Of a stretch of 64,000 nucleotides of DNA, positions 53,515-61,548 are shown one piece after another (positions within the stretch are counted from its first letter, which is position 1; each line of letters opens with the position of its first letter). The stretch comes from Filimonas sp. (GTDB taxonomy: Bacteria > Bacteroidota > Bacteroidia > Chitinophagales > Chitinophagaceae): positions 248,001 through 312,000 of the forward strand of contig JAFKHH010000015.1 of assembly GCA_017306865.1 (NCBI GenBank), given 5' to 3'. The notes beneath the pieces are model-generated. The model was given only the letters and a program-made list of their open reading frames with translations, searched no databases and was not told the DNA's origin. Made by a program: the position numbers and the translations under genes.

Positions 53515-53539
53515 CAATATAATTCTGAGACTTCGAAAA

Positions 53540-53956
53540 CTAGAAGCGCTCTAATTTAGAGAAGAAGAAGTCGCCTTCGATGATCGCGTTTTCGTCGCTG
53601 TCGCTACCGTGAACTGCGTTCTCACCGATAGAAGCTGCGAATTTTTTCCTGATAGTGCCTTCCTCAGCCTGAGCTGGGTTAGTAGCGCCGATCAGGGTTC
53701 TGAAATCAGCTACTGCATTTTCTTTTTCAAGAATTGCGGCAACAATAGGGCCACTGCTCATGAATTCAACCAGCTCACCATAGAAAGGTCTTTCTTTGTG
53801 TACTGCGTAAAATTCACCAGCTTGTTCAGCAGTCAATTTGATCCATTTCATTGCTTTGATGCTGAAACCAGCTTTGATAATCTGGTCTAAAATAGCGCCT
53901 GTATAACCTTTAGAGGTAGCATCAGGCTTAACCATTGTAAATGTTCTGTTACTCAT
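53540..53956 (-). CDS. ndk: Nucleoside diphosphate kinase
   Basis: A 138-residue enzyme that moves the gamma-phosphate of ATP to other NDPs through a phospho-His. The catalytic His is at about residue 116 in [12 protein letters not shown], and the N-terminal [16 protein letters not shown] block binds the nucleotide. [16 protein letters not shown] and [18 protein letters not shown] complete the signature. Transcribed alone, divergent from the DHH phosphoesterase gene. Confidence 0.97.
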   Translation of the reverse strand: MSNRTFTMVKPDATSKGYTGAILDQIIKAGFSIKAMKWIKLTAEQAGEFYAVHKERPFYGELVEFMSSGPIVAAILEKENAVADFRTLIGATNPAQAEEGTIRKKFAASIGENAVHGSDSDENAIIEGDFFFSKLERF

Positions 53957-53979
53957 TTTCTTTTTTAGAATTTGCGCCG

Positions 53980-53987
53980 CAAAGGTA
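53980..53987 (-). promoter_or_regulatory. Candidate -7 element for ndk
   Basis: Reads TACCTTTG on the minus strand, matching TAnnTTTG, 23 bases before the ndk ATG. Confidence 0.5.
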
Positions 53988-54055
53988 AGGGTTTCAGTGT
54001 TTCAAAGTTTCAAACGTTTCAGCCGGAAACCAGGGAAACTTTGAAACAGGTAAAC
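53988..54055. repeat. GTTTCAGTGTTTC words
   Basis: GGTTTCAGTGTTTCAAAG, CGTTTCAGCCGGAAACC and AACTTTGAAACAGG form inverted pairs. Same family as 34485-34520 and 35640-35840. Confidence 0.6.
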
Positions 54056-54112
54056 TTTTTCGAAATATATTTGAAGGTATGCGCTGAAACACAGATTTTT
54101 GCCGCCGTTCTT

Positions 54113-55120
54113 ATGCAAAATATTGACTTATATTACCCTCTGTTGGAAAAGCCACAAAAAGTGGTGATTACCATGCATCAGAAGCCCGATGGCGATGCTA
54201 TGGGATCGGCGCTGGGCTTGTATCATTTTCTGATCCAGTTAGGCCATAGTGTAACTGTAATTTCCCCAACCAATTGGGCAGATTTTATTCAGTGGATGCC
54301 TGGATGTGATAAAGTGATCAATTTTGAGTTAAACAGGGAGCGGTCTTTGCAGATCATTAATGCTGCGGATACCATCTTTTGTCTTGACTTCAATATATTG
54401 CACCGCACTAAGCACATGGAGTCTGCTTTGACTAAAGCAAAAGCCATGAAAGTGCTGATAGACCACCATGAGCAGCCACAGCGTGAAGTATTTGCCTATG
54501 GTATTAGCGACACAGGCAAAAGCTCTACCTGCGAAATGGTGTACGATTTTATAGTAGGTGCAGGGTATGCAGACAAGGTCAACCTGGATATAGCTACCTG
54601 CCTGTACACGGGGCTGATGACAGACACCGGTTCATTTCGTTTTCCGTCTACTACAGCATCTGTACACCGCGTGATAGCGCATTTCAAAGATCTTGGGCTA
54701 AACCATACGGCGATACATGAGCATATTTATGACAATTTCCTGGAGAACCGTTTACGCTTTATCGGCTTTGCATTGCTAAACAGGATGGAAGTATTCTACG
54801 AATACAATACGGCATTAATGACCATCTCAAAAGCAGACCTGCTACGGTTTGATATTAAGACGGGGGATACGGAAGGTTTAGTAAATTACCTGCTGACGAT
54901 ACAAGGCATGAAAATGGGCGCTATCGTGATAGACAGGGATGAAGAAAGAAAATGGAGCTTCCGCAGTAAAGGTAATTTCGATGTAAACATCTTCGCAAGG
55001 CAGCACTTTGAAGGTGGTGGACATAAAAACGCAGCGGGCGGCAGAAGCAGTGAGTCATTGGAAGAGACAGCAAAAAAATTCAAACAGGTTATACAACAAT
55101 ACGAAAATCAATTACAATAA
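54113..55120 (+). CDS. DHH-family phosphoesterase, NrnA-like
   Basis: A 335-residue protein. DHH motifs: MHQKPDGDAMGSALGLYHF, IFCLDFNILHR, VLIDHHEQPQ (the DHH triad) and TGLMTDTGSFRFPSTT. The C-terminal DHHA1 domain ends with EGGGHKNAAGGRSS. NrnA-type enzymes degrade short oligoribonucleotides and dephosphorylate pAp. Whether this one does both cannot be seen. The ATG at 54113 is chosen because upstream in-frame sequence is repeat DNA. The next gene starts 8 bases after its stop. Confidence 0.9.
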   Translation: MQNIDLYYPLLEKPQKVVITMHQKPDGDAMGSALGLYHFLIQLGHSVTVISPTNWADFIQWMPGCDKVINFELNRERSLQIINAADTIFCLDFNILHRTKHMESALTKAKAMKVLIDHHEQPQREVFAYGISDTGKSSTCEMVYDFIVGAGYADKVNLDIATCLYTGLMTDTGSFRFPSTTASVHRVIAHFKDLGLNHTAIHEHIYDNFLENRLRFIGFALLNRMEVFYEYNTALMTISKADLLRFDIKTGDTEGLVNYLLTIQGMKMGAIVIDRDEERKWSFRSKGNFDVNIFARQHFEGGGHKNAAGGRSSESLEETAKKFKQVIQQYENQLQ

Positions 55121-55128
55121 AACAAAGC

Positions 55129-56070
55129 ATGAAAAAATTAGCCCTCATTTTAGCGGCAGCCACAGCTTTCACAGCTTGCTCTGTGAATTACGAGAAAACC
55201 AAATCTGGTTTTCAATATAAGATCATCAAAGGTAAAGGTGGTGATTCTTTGAAGCCGGGACAATTCATGAAGTTTGACCTTATCTATAAGGTAAATGTAA
55301 ATGGCAAGGACAGCGTACTAAACTCTACGTATGGCAAATTCCCTGCTTACTCTGGTATCGACACTGGTGCAAGAGCAAACTATTCTTTCATGGAAGTATT
55401 GCCAAAATGTACAGTAGGCGATAGCATCGTGTTCAACCTGAGTGTGGATACATTAAAGAAACTAGGTGCTATACCTGAATACAATAAAACTTTCCCTCGC
55501 GGCGGCCAGATCCATGGCTCTGTGAAGATCCTGAAAGTGTTTAAAGACGAAGCGGCTATTAAAGCGGATTATGAAGCTGAAATGGAAGCTACGAAGAAGA
55601 AAGAAGTAGATGCACTGGAGCAATACCTTGCTAAAAAAGGTGTGAAAGCACAAAAAACAAAGAATGGTGCATTTGTAGAGATCGAAGTTGCCGGTGACCA
55701 GGCGTTAAAAGCAGACTCTGGCAAACAGGTTACAATGATGTACAAAGGTTACCTGCAGGAAGACAACAAAAAAGTGTTTGACACAAACATGGACTCTTCT
55801 AAGCACCACACAGACCCATTGGTATTTGTTGTAGGTACAGGCCAGGTAATTCCAGGTTGGGACGAAGCTGTTCCTTACTTCGGTAAAGGCGGTAAAGGTA
55901 AAATCTATGTTCCTTCATTGTTAGGCTACGGCCCACGCGGTGCAGGTGCAGACATTCCTCCATATGCAAACCTTGTGTTTGACGTAGAGATCAAAGACGT
56001 GACTGTTGCGCCTCCGCCAGCTCCACAAGCTGCAATGCCACCGCCACCAGCACCAGGTCAGCACCACTAA
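55129..56070 (+). CDS. FKBP-type peptidyl-prolyl isomerase lipoprotein
   Basis: A 313-residue lipoprotein (MKKLALILAAATAFTACS, lipobox Cys17). The second half holds a canonical FKBP domain: SGKQVTMMYKGYLQEDNKKVFD, GTGQVIPGWDEAVPYF, KIYVPSLLGYGPRG, IPPYANLVFDVEI. The first half (residues about 25-140) looks like a degenerate FKBP domain lacking the GW and YG blocks. A Pro-rich tail (APPPAPQAAMPPPPAPGQHH) ends the protein. It is a periplasm-facing foldase, co-oriented with the DHH gene and probably in one operon. Confidence 0.93.
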   Translation: MKKLALILAAATAFTACSVNYEKTKSGFQYKIIKGKGGDSLKPGQFMKFDLIYKVNVNGKDSVLNSTYGKFPAYSGIDTGARANYSFMEVLPKCTVGDSIVFNLSVDTLKKLGAIPEYNKTFPRGGQIHGSVKILKVFKDEAAIKADYEAEMEATKKKEVDALEQYLAKKGVKAQKTKNGAFVEIEVAGDQALKADSGKQVTMMYKGYLQEDNKKVFDTNMDSSKHHTDPLVFVVGTGQVIPGWDEAVPYFGKGGKGKIYVPSLLGYGPRGAGADIPPYANLVFDVEIKDVTVAPPPAPQAAMPPPPAPGQHH

Positions 56071-56077
56071 GAAATAT

Positions 56078-56204
56078 ACGATGTTAGATGTACGATGTGA
56101 CAGGTAACATCATAAATAAAAGGCACGAATCTTATTAGGTTCGTGCCTTTTTCTTTGTACCCGATCAATAAAACAATGCAGGCATGATACATCTAACATC
56201 GTAC
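56078..56204. repeat. Inverted pair of ACGATGTTAG words around a terminator
   Basis: ACGATGTTAGATGTACGATG at 56078-56097 follows the FKBP stop by 7 bases. The inverted word at 56183-56204 (CATGATACATCTAACATCG) overlaps the folP stop codon. The terminator 56118-56151 lies between them. Confidence 0.8.
56118..56151. terminator. Bidirectional terminator
   Basis: AAAAGGCACGAA (56118-56129) pairs with TTCGTGCCTTTT (56140-56151), with T/A runs on both sides, between convergent genes. Confidence 0.85.
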
Positions 56205-57026
56205 ACCTAACATTCCACATAGCTTCACCGCTTCCACCGCCTCCTTCACATCATGTACGCGCAAAATATGCGCACCGTTTAGCAATCCTGCTGTATGTAG
56301 CACCGTTGTACCGTTTAGCGCATTTTCAGGTGTAGTATGTAGTGTTTTGTAGATCATTGATTTGCGGGAGATACCTAACAATATTGGTCTTTGTAAAATA
56401 GAGAAAACTGATAGGTTCTTAACCAGTTCAAAATTGTGGGCAATTGTTTTGGCAAAGCCAATTCCCGGATCAAGGATCACATCTTGAATACCTGCCTTAC
56501 GGCAGTTTTCTGTTTGCACAATCAGGAAGTCCAGCACCTCCTGTACCACGTTGTCATACGATGCCAGGGATGGCATGGTCTGTGGAGTGCCCTTCATGTG
56601 CATGCAGATAAAAGGTACATGAAGAGATGCTGTGGTTGGCAACATGGCCTCGTCCAGCAAACCACCGCTAATATCATTTATAATGTCTGCGCCCGCTGCT
56701 ACAACCTCTTTAGCAACGCTGGCCCGATAGGTATCAATGGAAATAAATGTGTCTGGAAAACGTGCTTTAATAGCTGCGATCACGGGTGTTACACGCGCAG
56801 CTTCTTCATCTGCTGAAATTTCCTCGCTGCCCGGCCGGGTACTTAGCCCACCAATGTCAAGAATGCTGGCCCCGTCTGCTATCATCTGGCTAGCCCTTGC
56901 TACCGCATCATCTACTGTAGCCTGTCTGCTGCCGCTGAAAAAAGAATCCGGCGTGCTATTGATAATGCCCATTACTACGGGCGTGTCGATTGTGAATAAC
57001 CTTCCTTTACAATTCAATGTGAACAT
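56193..57026 (-). CDS. folP: Dihydropteroate synthase
   Basis: A 277-residue TIM-barrel enzyme that joins p-aminobenzoate to the pterin diphosphate in folate synthesis. Signatures: VVMGIINSTPDSFFSGSR (about 17-34), DGASILDIGGLSTRPGSEEI, FISIDTYRASVAKE, INDISGG and VILDPGIGFAKT. The final codons (VRC-stop) are read from an ACGATGTTAG repeat word, so the extreme C-terminus is repeat-derived. It is the target of sulfonamides. Divergent from the DUF1599 gene. Confidence 0.96.
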   Translation of the reverse strand: MFTLNCKGRLFTIDTPVVMGIINSTPDSFFSGSRQATVDDAVARASQMIADGASILDIGGLSTRPGSEEISADEEAARVTPVIAAIKARFPDTFISIDTYRASVAKEVVAAGADIINDISGGLLDEAMLPTTASLHVPFICMHMKGTPQTMPSLASYDNVVQEVLDFLIVQTENCRKAGIQDVILDPGIGFAKTIAHNFELVKNLSVFSILQRPILLGISRKSMIYKTLHTTPENALNGTTVLHTAGLLNGAHILRVHDVKEAVEAVKLCGMLGVRC

Positions 57027-57039
57027 TGTACGCTTTCCT

Positions 57040-57065
57040 TATTTTTGATTTCTATAGCAAACTTA
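57040..57065. promoter_or_regulatory. Back-to-back -7 elements of folP and DUF1599 genes
   Basis: TATTTTTG at 57040-57047 faces the DUF1599 gene on the plus strand. TAAGTTTG on the minus strand at 57058-57065 faces folP. Both match TAnnTTTG, so the two promoters overlap head to head. Confidence 0.45.
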
Positions 57066-57084
57066 GCAATCAATCAGGTAAACA

Positions 57085-57630
57085 ATGAGTAATACAAACC
57101 AGCAATATGATGCTGCTGTGGCAGAAAGTAAGGATATTTTTATAAAAAAGACAAAAGATTACGGCACTTCATGGCGTGTATTGCGCACCATCTCTGTAGT
57201 TGACCAGATTTTCATTAAAGCACTCCGCATACGTACCATACAGGAAAAAAAGCAGCAGAAAGTAGGGGATGATATCCGTTCCGAATTTAAAGGCATACTG
57301 AACTATGGCGTTATCGGTCTTATACAGCTAGAGTTGAATAAGCCAAGCCTGGACGATCTGCCGGTAGAAGAGGTGAATCGCCGCTATGAGGAAAAAATAC
57401 AGTTAGCCAAGTCTACCATGCTGGACAAAAACCATGATTATGGCGAGGCCTGGCGCGACATGAGCCAGGAAAGCTTTGCTGACCTGATCCTCGTAAAACT
57501 ACTGCGCATTAAACAGATATTGGCAAACGAAGGCAAGACCCTGATCAGCGAGGGGATAGATGCCAATTATATTGACATTATCAACTATGCCGTGTTTGCA
57601 CTGATATTGATAGAAGAGGGGAAGCATTAA
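57085..57630 (+). CDS. DUF1599 (nucleotide modification-associated) protein, duplicated domain
   Basis: A 181-residue all-helical protein made of two related halves. FIKKTKDYGTSWRVL pairs with MLDKNHDYGEAWRDM; VDQIFIKALRIRTIQ with ADLILVKLLRIKQIL; FKGILNYGVIGLIQLEL with YIDIINYAVFALILIEE. This is the DUF1599 family, named for an association with nucleotide modification. Biochemistry is unknown. It sits between folP and the BT_3928-like gene and is followed by inverted AAATTTGAGATTT words. Confidence 0.85.
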   Translation: MSNTNQQYDAAVAESKDIFIKKTKDYGTSWRVLRTISVVDQIFIKALRIRTIQEKKQQKVGDDIRSEFKGILNYGVIGLIQLELNKPSLDDLPVEEVNRRYEEKIQLAKSTMLDKNHDYGEAWRDMSQESFADLILVKLLRIKQILANEGKTLISEGIDANYIDIINYAVFALILIEEGKH

Positions 57631-57632
57631 AA

Positions 57633-57720
57633 GATTTGATATTTCAAATTTGAGATTTGAGATGTGCTGTAGATTTGATTGAGCCATTTCAAATTTTAAA
57701 TCTCAAATTTCAAATCCTCA
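57633..57720. repeat. Inverted AAATTTGAGATTT words
   Basis: TTTCAAATTTGAGATTTGAG (from 57642) and the inverted TAAATCTCAAATTTCAAATC (to about 57717) fill the junction between the DUF1599 stop and the next start. Confidence 0.7.
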
Positions 57721-57737
57721 TTAAAACTGAATACGAA

Positions 57738-58850
57738 ATGAAGTCAAAGCAGTTGTTGTTAGTTGTAAGATGGTTTGTAGGATTGTTGTTTATTATGTCT
57801 GGCCTGGTAAAAGCCAACGATCCATTAGGACTTAGCTACAAAATGCAGGAGTTTTTTGAAGCCTGGGGCACACATGCCTTTCATGATTATACATTGGCGT
57901 TGTCCATTGGCATGAATATTTTCGAAATTCTTGCTGGTGTCGCTGTTATTGTAGGCTGGCGTATGCGCCTCTTTAGCTGGTTGCTCTTGCTGCTTATTAT
58001 CTTCTTTACCTTCCTCACGGGTTATGCATATCTATCCGGTAAGTTTAAAAGCTGTGGCTGTTTTGGTGACTGCTTACCATTAACACCGCTGCAGTCGTTT
58101 TTGAAAGATCTGTTGCTGCTGGCATTGATCCTTATCTTATTCGTCAATCGCTTTAAAGTCAAATCTTCGCTTGGCATCAGCGTACCCATTACCTTACTCA
58201 TAGTAGTGATTACTGCGGGTTGGTTACAAGGGTATGTACTCCAACACCTGCCAATCGTAGACTGCCTGCCATATAAAAAAGGCAACAACCTGCTGGAGCA
58301 AATGAAGGTGCCTCCGGGTGCTTTGCCAGATAGTTTTGCTATCACTTTCAAGTATAAGAAAGATGGTAAAATATCCGAGTTTTCTATGGACTCACTACCA
58401 AGTGAAGAAGAGGGCTATGAATATGTAGACCGATATGATAAGCTGGTACGTAAAGGAAACGCAATCCCAAAGATTGAAGACTTTGCGCTTACTACACAAT
58501 CTGGCAACGATACGCTACATGCTGTATTAGAGCAATCAACAGGCTACATTATGATATTCGTGCAGAATTTCAAACAATGGGACAAAGCAGCCCCGGCATT
58601 TGAACGTACATTGACGGCTGCGCATAATTATAAATTACCAGTGTTCATCGTAACACCAGCACCGGCGGATGCCGCAGCGGTATTAAAAGATAAACCTGTT
58701 ACCATTCTCACCTGCGATGCAACTGTAGTGAAAACTGCCGCCCGCGTTGTTCCAACTTTATTTTTGATGATCGGCCCACGTGTAGTGGAAAAGAAAAGCT
58801 ATAGAGATGTGGAGAGTTTTGTGAGTGTAGTGGGGAAGATGCATTCGTAG
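57738..58850 (+). CDS. BT_3928-like protein: DoxX-type membrane domain plus thioredoxin-like C-terminus
   Basis: A 370-residue protein. The first 145 residues form four membrane helices with MKSKQLLLVVRWFVGLLFIM, SGLVKANDPLGLSYKMQEFF and a Cys motif KSCGCFGDCLPLTP, as in DoxX/MauE-like quinone-linked proteins. The rest is periplasmic: IPKIEDFALTTQSGNDTL then a thioredoxin-like fold without an obvious CxxC. A redox role at the membrane is plausible. The start at 57738 follows repeat DNA that is open in frame but not coding. Confidence 0.8.
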   Translation: MKSKQLLLVVRWFVGLLFIMSGLVKANDPLGLSYKMQEFFEAWGTHAFHDYTLALSIGMNIFEILAGVAVIVGWRMRLFSWLLLLLIIFFTFLTGYAYLSGKFKSCGCFGDCLPLTPLQSFLKDLLLLALILILFVNRFKVKSSLGISVPITLLIVVITAGWLQGYVLQHLPIVDCLPYKKGNNLLEQMKVPPGALPDSFAITFKYKKDGKISEFSMDSLPSEEEGYEYVDRYDKLVRKGNAIPKIEDFALTTQSGNDTLHAVLEQSTGYIMIFVQNFKQWDKAAPAFERTLTAAHNYKLPVFIVTPAPADAAAVLKDKPVTILTCDATVVKTAARVVPTLFLMIGPRVVEKKSYRDVESFVSVVGKMHS

Positions 58851-58872
58851 AATAGGTATAAATGAACCATAA

Positions 58873-58904
58873 AGAAGGCCTGCCGGGGTAACGGCAGGCC
58901 TTCT
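58873..58904. terminator. Bidirectional terminator
   Basis: AGAAGGCCTGCCG (58873-58885) pairs with CGGCAGGCCTTCT (58892-58904), with TATTTTTT on the plus-strand side, between convergent genes. Confidence 0.85.
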
Positions 58905-58952
58905 ATTTTTTATGAACTTAGATGAGCAAATAATTCTTTTACAAGAGAATAA

Positions 58953-59516
58953 TTAAACTCTCAAACTCCCTCTAAACCCACGTGCAGCATAATAAGATTC
59001 TGCGCCGTTGTGGTAGGTAAATACGTGATCGTAACGGCGATCGCAAAAGAGTGCGCCGCCATGTTTTCTCACCGCTTCGGGTGTCTGTATCCAACTAGAT
59101 GTTTTCAGATCGAAAGCGCCAAGCTGTTGTAGTTCGCGGTATTCAGTTTCGGTCAGCAGTGTAATACCCATATCTGCCGCTGCGTTCACCGCGCTGTTTT
59201 CTGGTTTGTGTTCTTTGCGTTTTTCTAATGCTTCATGATCGAAACAATAGCTTCTACGCCCTTTGGGACTTTCGGCTGCGCAGTCGAAGAAAATGTATTC
59301 ACCTGCTTTTTTATCATAGCCAACTACGTCTGGTTCTCCGCCTGTGCCTTCCATGGCATAGAGCGACCATAGTTTTGCTGGGCTGGCAGCTTCGAGCTTT
59401 GTTTGCACGGCTGCCCAGTCTAAGCCCTTATGCCGGTTCTTGTATTTCTCAAAGCGTGTTTTTAGTGTGGTGAATAGTTCTTCTCGTTCAGCGGATGATA
59501 TGTTTTTCTTAGTCAT
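58953..59516 (-). CDS. DUF4256 family protein
   Basis: A 187-residue soluble protein. Blocks MEGTGGEPDVVGYDKKAGEY, FFDCAAESPKGRRSYCFD, LTETEYRELQQLGAFDLKTS and CDRRYDHVFTYHNGAESYYA correspond to DUF4256. No function is known. The conserved Asp, Glu, Cys and Arg residues might suggest an enzyme, but no reaction is established. It is transcribed alone, and the intergenic region on its 5' side (59517-59655) holds nothing I recognise. Confidence 0.8.
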   Translation of the reverse strand: MTKKNISSAEREELFTTLKTRFEKYKNRHKGLDWAAVQTKLEAASPAKLWSLYAMEGTGGEPDVVGYDKKAGEYIFFDCAAESPKGRRSYCFDHEALEKRKEHKPENSAVNAAADMGITLLTETEYRELQQLGAFDLKTSSWIQTPEAVRKHGGALFCDRRYDHVFTYHNGAESYYAARGFRGSLRV

Positions 59517-59655
59517 AAGAATATTGTTAGCGGTGATGGTTTATTATGTGAAATAAAAATATCAAATACTGGATTAATATAATTGATAATCAGTGTAATT
59601 TAAATTTATCAAGTTTATATTCTCTTATATCTATAACAATGACACATTTTTTCAA

Positions 59656-60231
59656 TTAATCATTAAGTCCTTTTCCTTCAAGTATTTGTGGAATGCACTT
59701 GTCAATCCTGGCTTCGCGGGTTTTGACCTGTTTGGCTTGCGAAAAATGGAGGAGGTAGGCTCGCTGACGACCGGGAGTGAGGGCTTCAAATGCTTTTTTG
59801 AGTGCAGGCTTTTTCTTCAATCTTGTGGCGAACTCTTCTACCATTTCAAACTCGGCGGTCTTTTTCAGCTTCACTTTCAGACCTGCTTTTTCTATTTCAA
59901 CAGCTTCGTAGATGTAGGCTTTCAGCGCGGCTTTTATGGCGGTAATCTCTTTCAGGTTGGTAAAACGGATTTGCCTTGCAGCCTGTACATTTTTTGATTG
60001 TTGTATAAGGATGCCTTCGCTATCGTGCATCAGTGCGCCTTTGAAGAAGAGGTAGGCGCAATAATCCTTGAATTCATGGATGAGCGCAATGTTGGCGCCT
60101 TCGAATGTATAGCAGGGCGTACCCCATTTTAATTCTTCTTGCAAGCCACAGTCCAGCGCAATTTTTCTTAACTGGGCGGTTTCCTTCGGCCATTTGGATT
60201 TATCGAAATAGAAATCTACAGTTGGATTCAT
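59656..60231 (-). CDS. YdeI/DUF1801-type protein
   Basis: A 191-residue protein with an N-terminal DUF1801-type fold (VDFYFDKSKWPKETAQLRKI, LKWGTPCYTFEGANIALIHE, YCAYLFFKGALMHD) and a C-terminal YdeI-like helical part ending RQRAYLLHFSQAKQVKTREA. Function unknown; often found with ArsR/SRPBCC genes in this phylum. It is the fourth gene of the ArsR-led operon, 7 bases after the DoxX gene. An upstream in-frame ATG (60258) would overlap that gene and is less likely. Confidence 0.8.
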   Translation of the reverse strand: MNPTVDFYFDKSKWPKETAQLRKIALDCGLQEELKWGTPCYTFEGANIALIHEFKDYCAYLFFKGALMHDSEGILIQQSKNVQAARQIRFTNLKEITAIKAALKAYIYEAVEIEKAGLKVKLKKTAEFEMVEEFATRLKKKPALKKAFEALTPGRQRAYLLHFSQAKQVKTREARIDKCIPQILEGKGLND

Positions 60232-60238
60232 ATAGCTC

Positions 60239-60637
60239 TTATTTGTTTGTGTTTGCAAGAGTGAGTTTTCTATCCATTGGCCTGAAATACCAGGACAGGA
60301 TGGTTAGAACGAGCAATAACAAGGCTGGCCATATTTCGTTCATACCTTCATGGGCTGCAATATGGGAAAATATTGCGCCGGACATGACAAAGAAGAAGCC
60401 GGCGTAAGCCCATTCTTTCACCAGTGGAAATTTAGGCACTACTACGGCAATGGCGCCGAGTATTTTCCAAACGCCCAATATGGGCAGGAGGTAAGCGGGG
60501 TAGCCGAGGTGTTGCAGGCTGTTAAGCCCACCGGTGCCTTCTTTGGTTTGGAGCAATTGTACTATGCCTGTGGAGACCATGCCAAGGGCGAGCCAGAGAG
60601 TGGCGATCCAATAGGTTATTTTCTTTCCTTTTGACAT
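60239..60637 (-). CDS. DoxX-family membrane protein
   Basis: A 132-residue protein with four membrane helices: ITYWIATLWLALGMVSTGIV, YPAYLLPILGVWKILGAIAV, WAYAGFFFVMSGAIFSHIAA and ALLLLVLTILSWYF. Matches the short DoxX family. Third gene of the ArsR operon, 8 bases after the SRPBCC gene. Confidence 0.85.
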   Translation of the reverse strand: MSKGKKITYWIATLWLALGMVSTGIVQLLQTKEGTGGLNSLQHLGYPAYLLPILGVWKILGAIAVVVPKFPLVKEWAYAGFFFVMSGAIFSHIAAHEGMNEIWPALLLLVLTILSWYFRPMDRKLTLANTNK

Positions 60638-60645
60638 ACAATGTT

Positions 60646-61110
60646 TTATTTGAGGTTACTTAAAATATCCTGGATGCGATTGTGCGCCATATCTATACCT
60701 TGCGCGAAGGGGAGTTTGAGGATTTCGTTGCGGTTATGTATGGATTCGTAGATGACGTGCATGGTGAGTTTGCTGGTGCTATCTGTGAGGGCTTCAAACT
60801 CGTAAATCTCCAGTTGCACACCATAGGGTGTGTTTTCCATCTCAAAAGTGCGGGTGATCTTTTGGTTCGGCACGAGGTCATGTATGACGCCGCTGAAGCC
60901 GTGTTTGTTGCCTTTAGGGTCGGTGGTTTCGAAGCGGTAGCTGCCTTGTTTCTGGCTTTCGAGTTTCAGCACTTTGGTTCCCATCCATTGCTCCACGATT
61001 TCAGGCTGTACGTAGGCTGTAAATAAAAGTTCAATTGGTAGATCAAACTCCCTGGTAATGAATATTTCTTGTTTTCCATCTTCGGCGTGTACTTTGGTTT
61101 TCCGTTCCAT
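60646..61110 (-). CDS. SRPBCC/AHSA1-family protein
   Basis: A 154-residue START-like fold: IFITREFDLPIELLFTAYVQP at the N-terminus, VEQWMGTKVLKLESQKQGSY, GVIHDLVPNQKITRTFEME and the long C-terminal helix. AHSA1-like proteins of this type bind small hydrophobic ligands. It follows the ArsR gene by 4 bases, a very common pairing. Ligand unknown. Confidence 0.88.
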   Translation of the reverse strand: MERKTKVHAEDGKQEIFITREFDLPIELLFTAYVQPEIVEQWMGTKVLKLESQKQGSYRFETTDPKGNKHGFSGVIHDLVPNQKITRTFEMENTPYGVQLEIYEFEALTDSTSKLTMHVIYESIHNRNEILKLPFAQGIDMAHNRIQDILSNLK

Positions 61111-61114
61111 GGTG

Positions 61115-61441
61115 TTACTGATTTTTAGGTTGGTAATTTTTCATAATGCTTTCCAGTTTGTTGAATCGGTCGTCCCACATATTGCGGAAGGGCTCGATAA
61201 ATTCGGCTACTTCTTTCATTTTTTTTCCATTGATGTGATAGTAGATTTCGCGCCCGTTTTGCTCCTGCTGCAGCAACTCGCACTCGGTAAGGATCTGCAG
61301 GTGCTTAGACACGGTGGGCCGCGCGGTATTAAAATTGGCCGCTATAGCACCGGCAGTGAGCGACTGTGTGGCCACGAGCAACAAGATGGCCCGGCGCGTG
61401 GGGTCGGCTATGGCCTGGAATACGTCTCGTCTTATTTTCAT
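61115..61441 (-). CDS. ArsR-family transcriptional regulator
   Basis: A 108-residue winged-helix repressor: [43 protein letters not shown] (recognition helix) and [18 protein letters not shown]. No Cys pair for metal binding is visible, so it belongs to the non-metal SdpR/YozO-like branch. It heads a four-gene operon (ArsR, SRPBCC, DoxX, YdeI-like). Two 16-bp dyads immediately upstream are the likely operators. Confidence 0.9.
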   Translation of the reverse strand: MKIRRDVFQAIADPTRRAILLLVATQSLTAGAIAANFNTARPTVSKHLQILTECELLQQEQNGREIYYHINGKKMKEVAEFIEPFRNMWDDRFNKLESIMKNYQPKNQ

Positions 61442-61444
61442 TGC

Positions 61445-61486
61445 GTAGCTATTTGACTACAAATGTATGCGTAGCTATTTAACTAC
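61445..61486. promoter_or_regulatory. Tandem ArsR-type operators
   Basis: GTAGCTATTTGACTAC (61445-61460) and GTAGCTATTTAACTAC (61471-61486), start-to-start 26 bases, each an imperfect dyad, directly upstream of the ArsR start. The second extends to GCG and CGC on its ends. Confidence 0.75.
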
Positions 61487-61548
61487 GCAAATTTTTTGAG
61501 GAAAAATTTCAAGCAAAAACGCCAAAGGAGGAAAGGACGTAAAGATTG

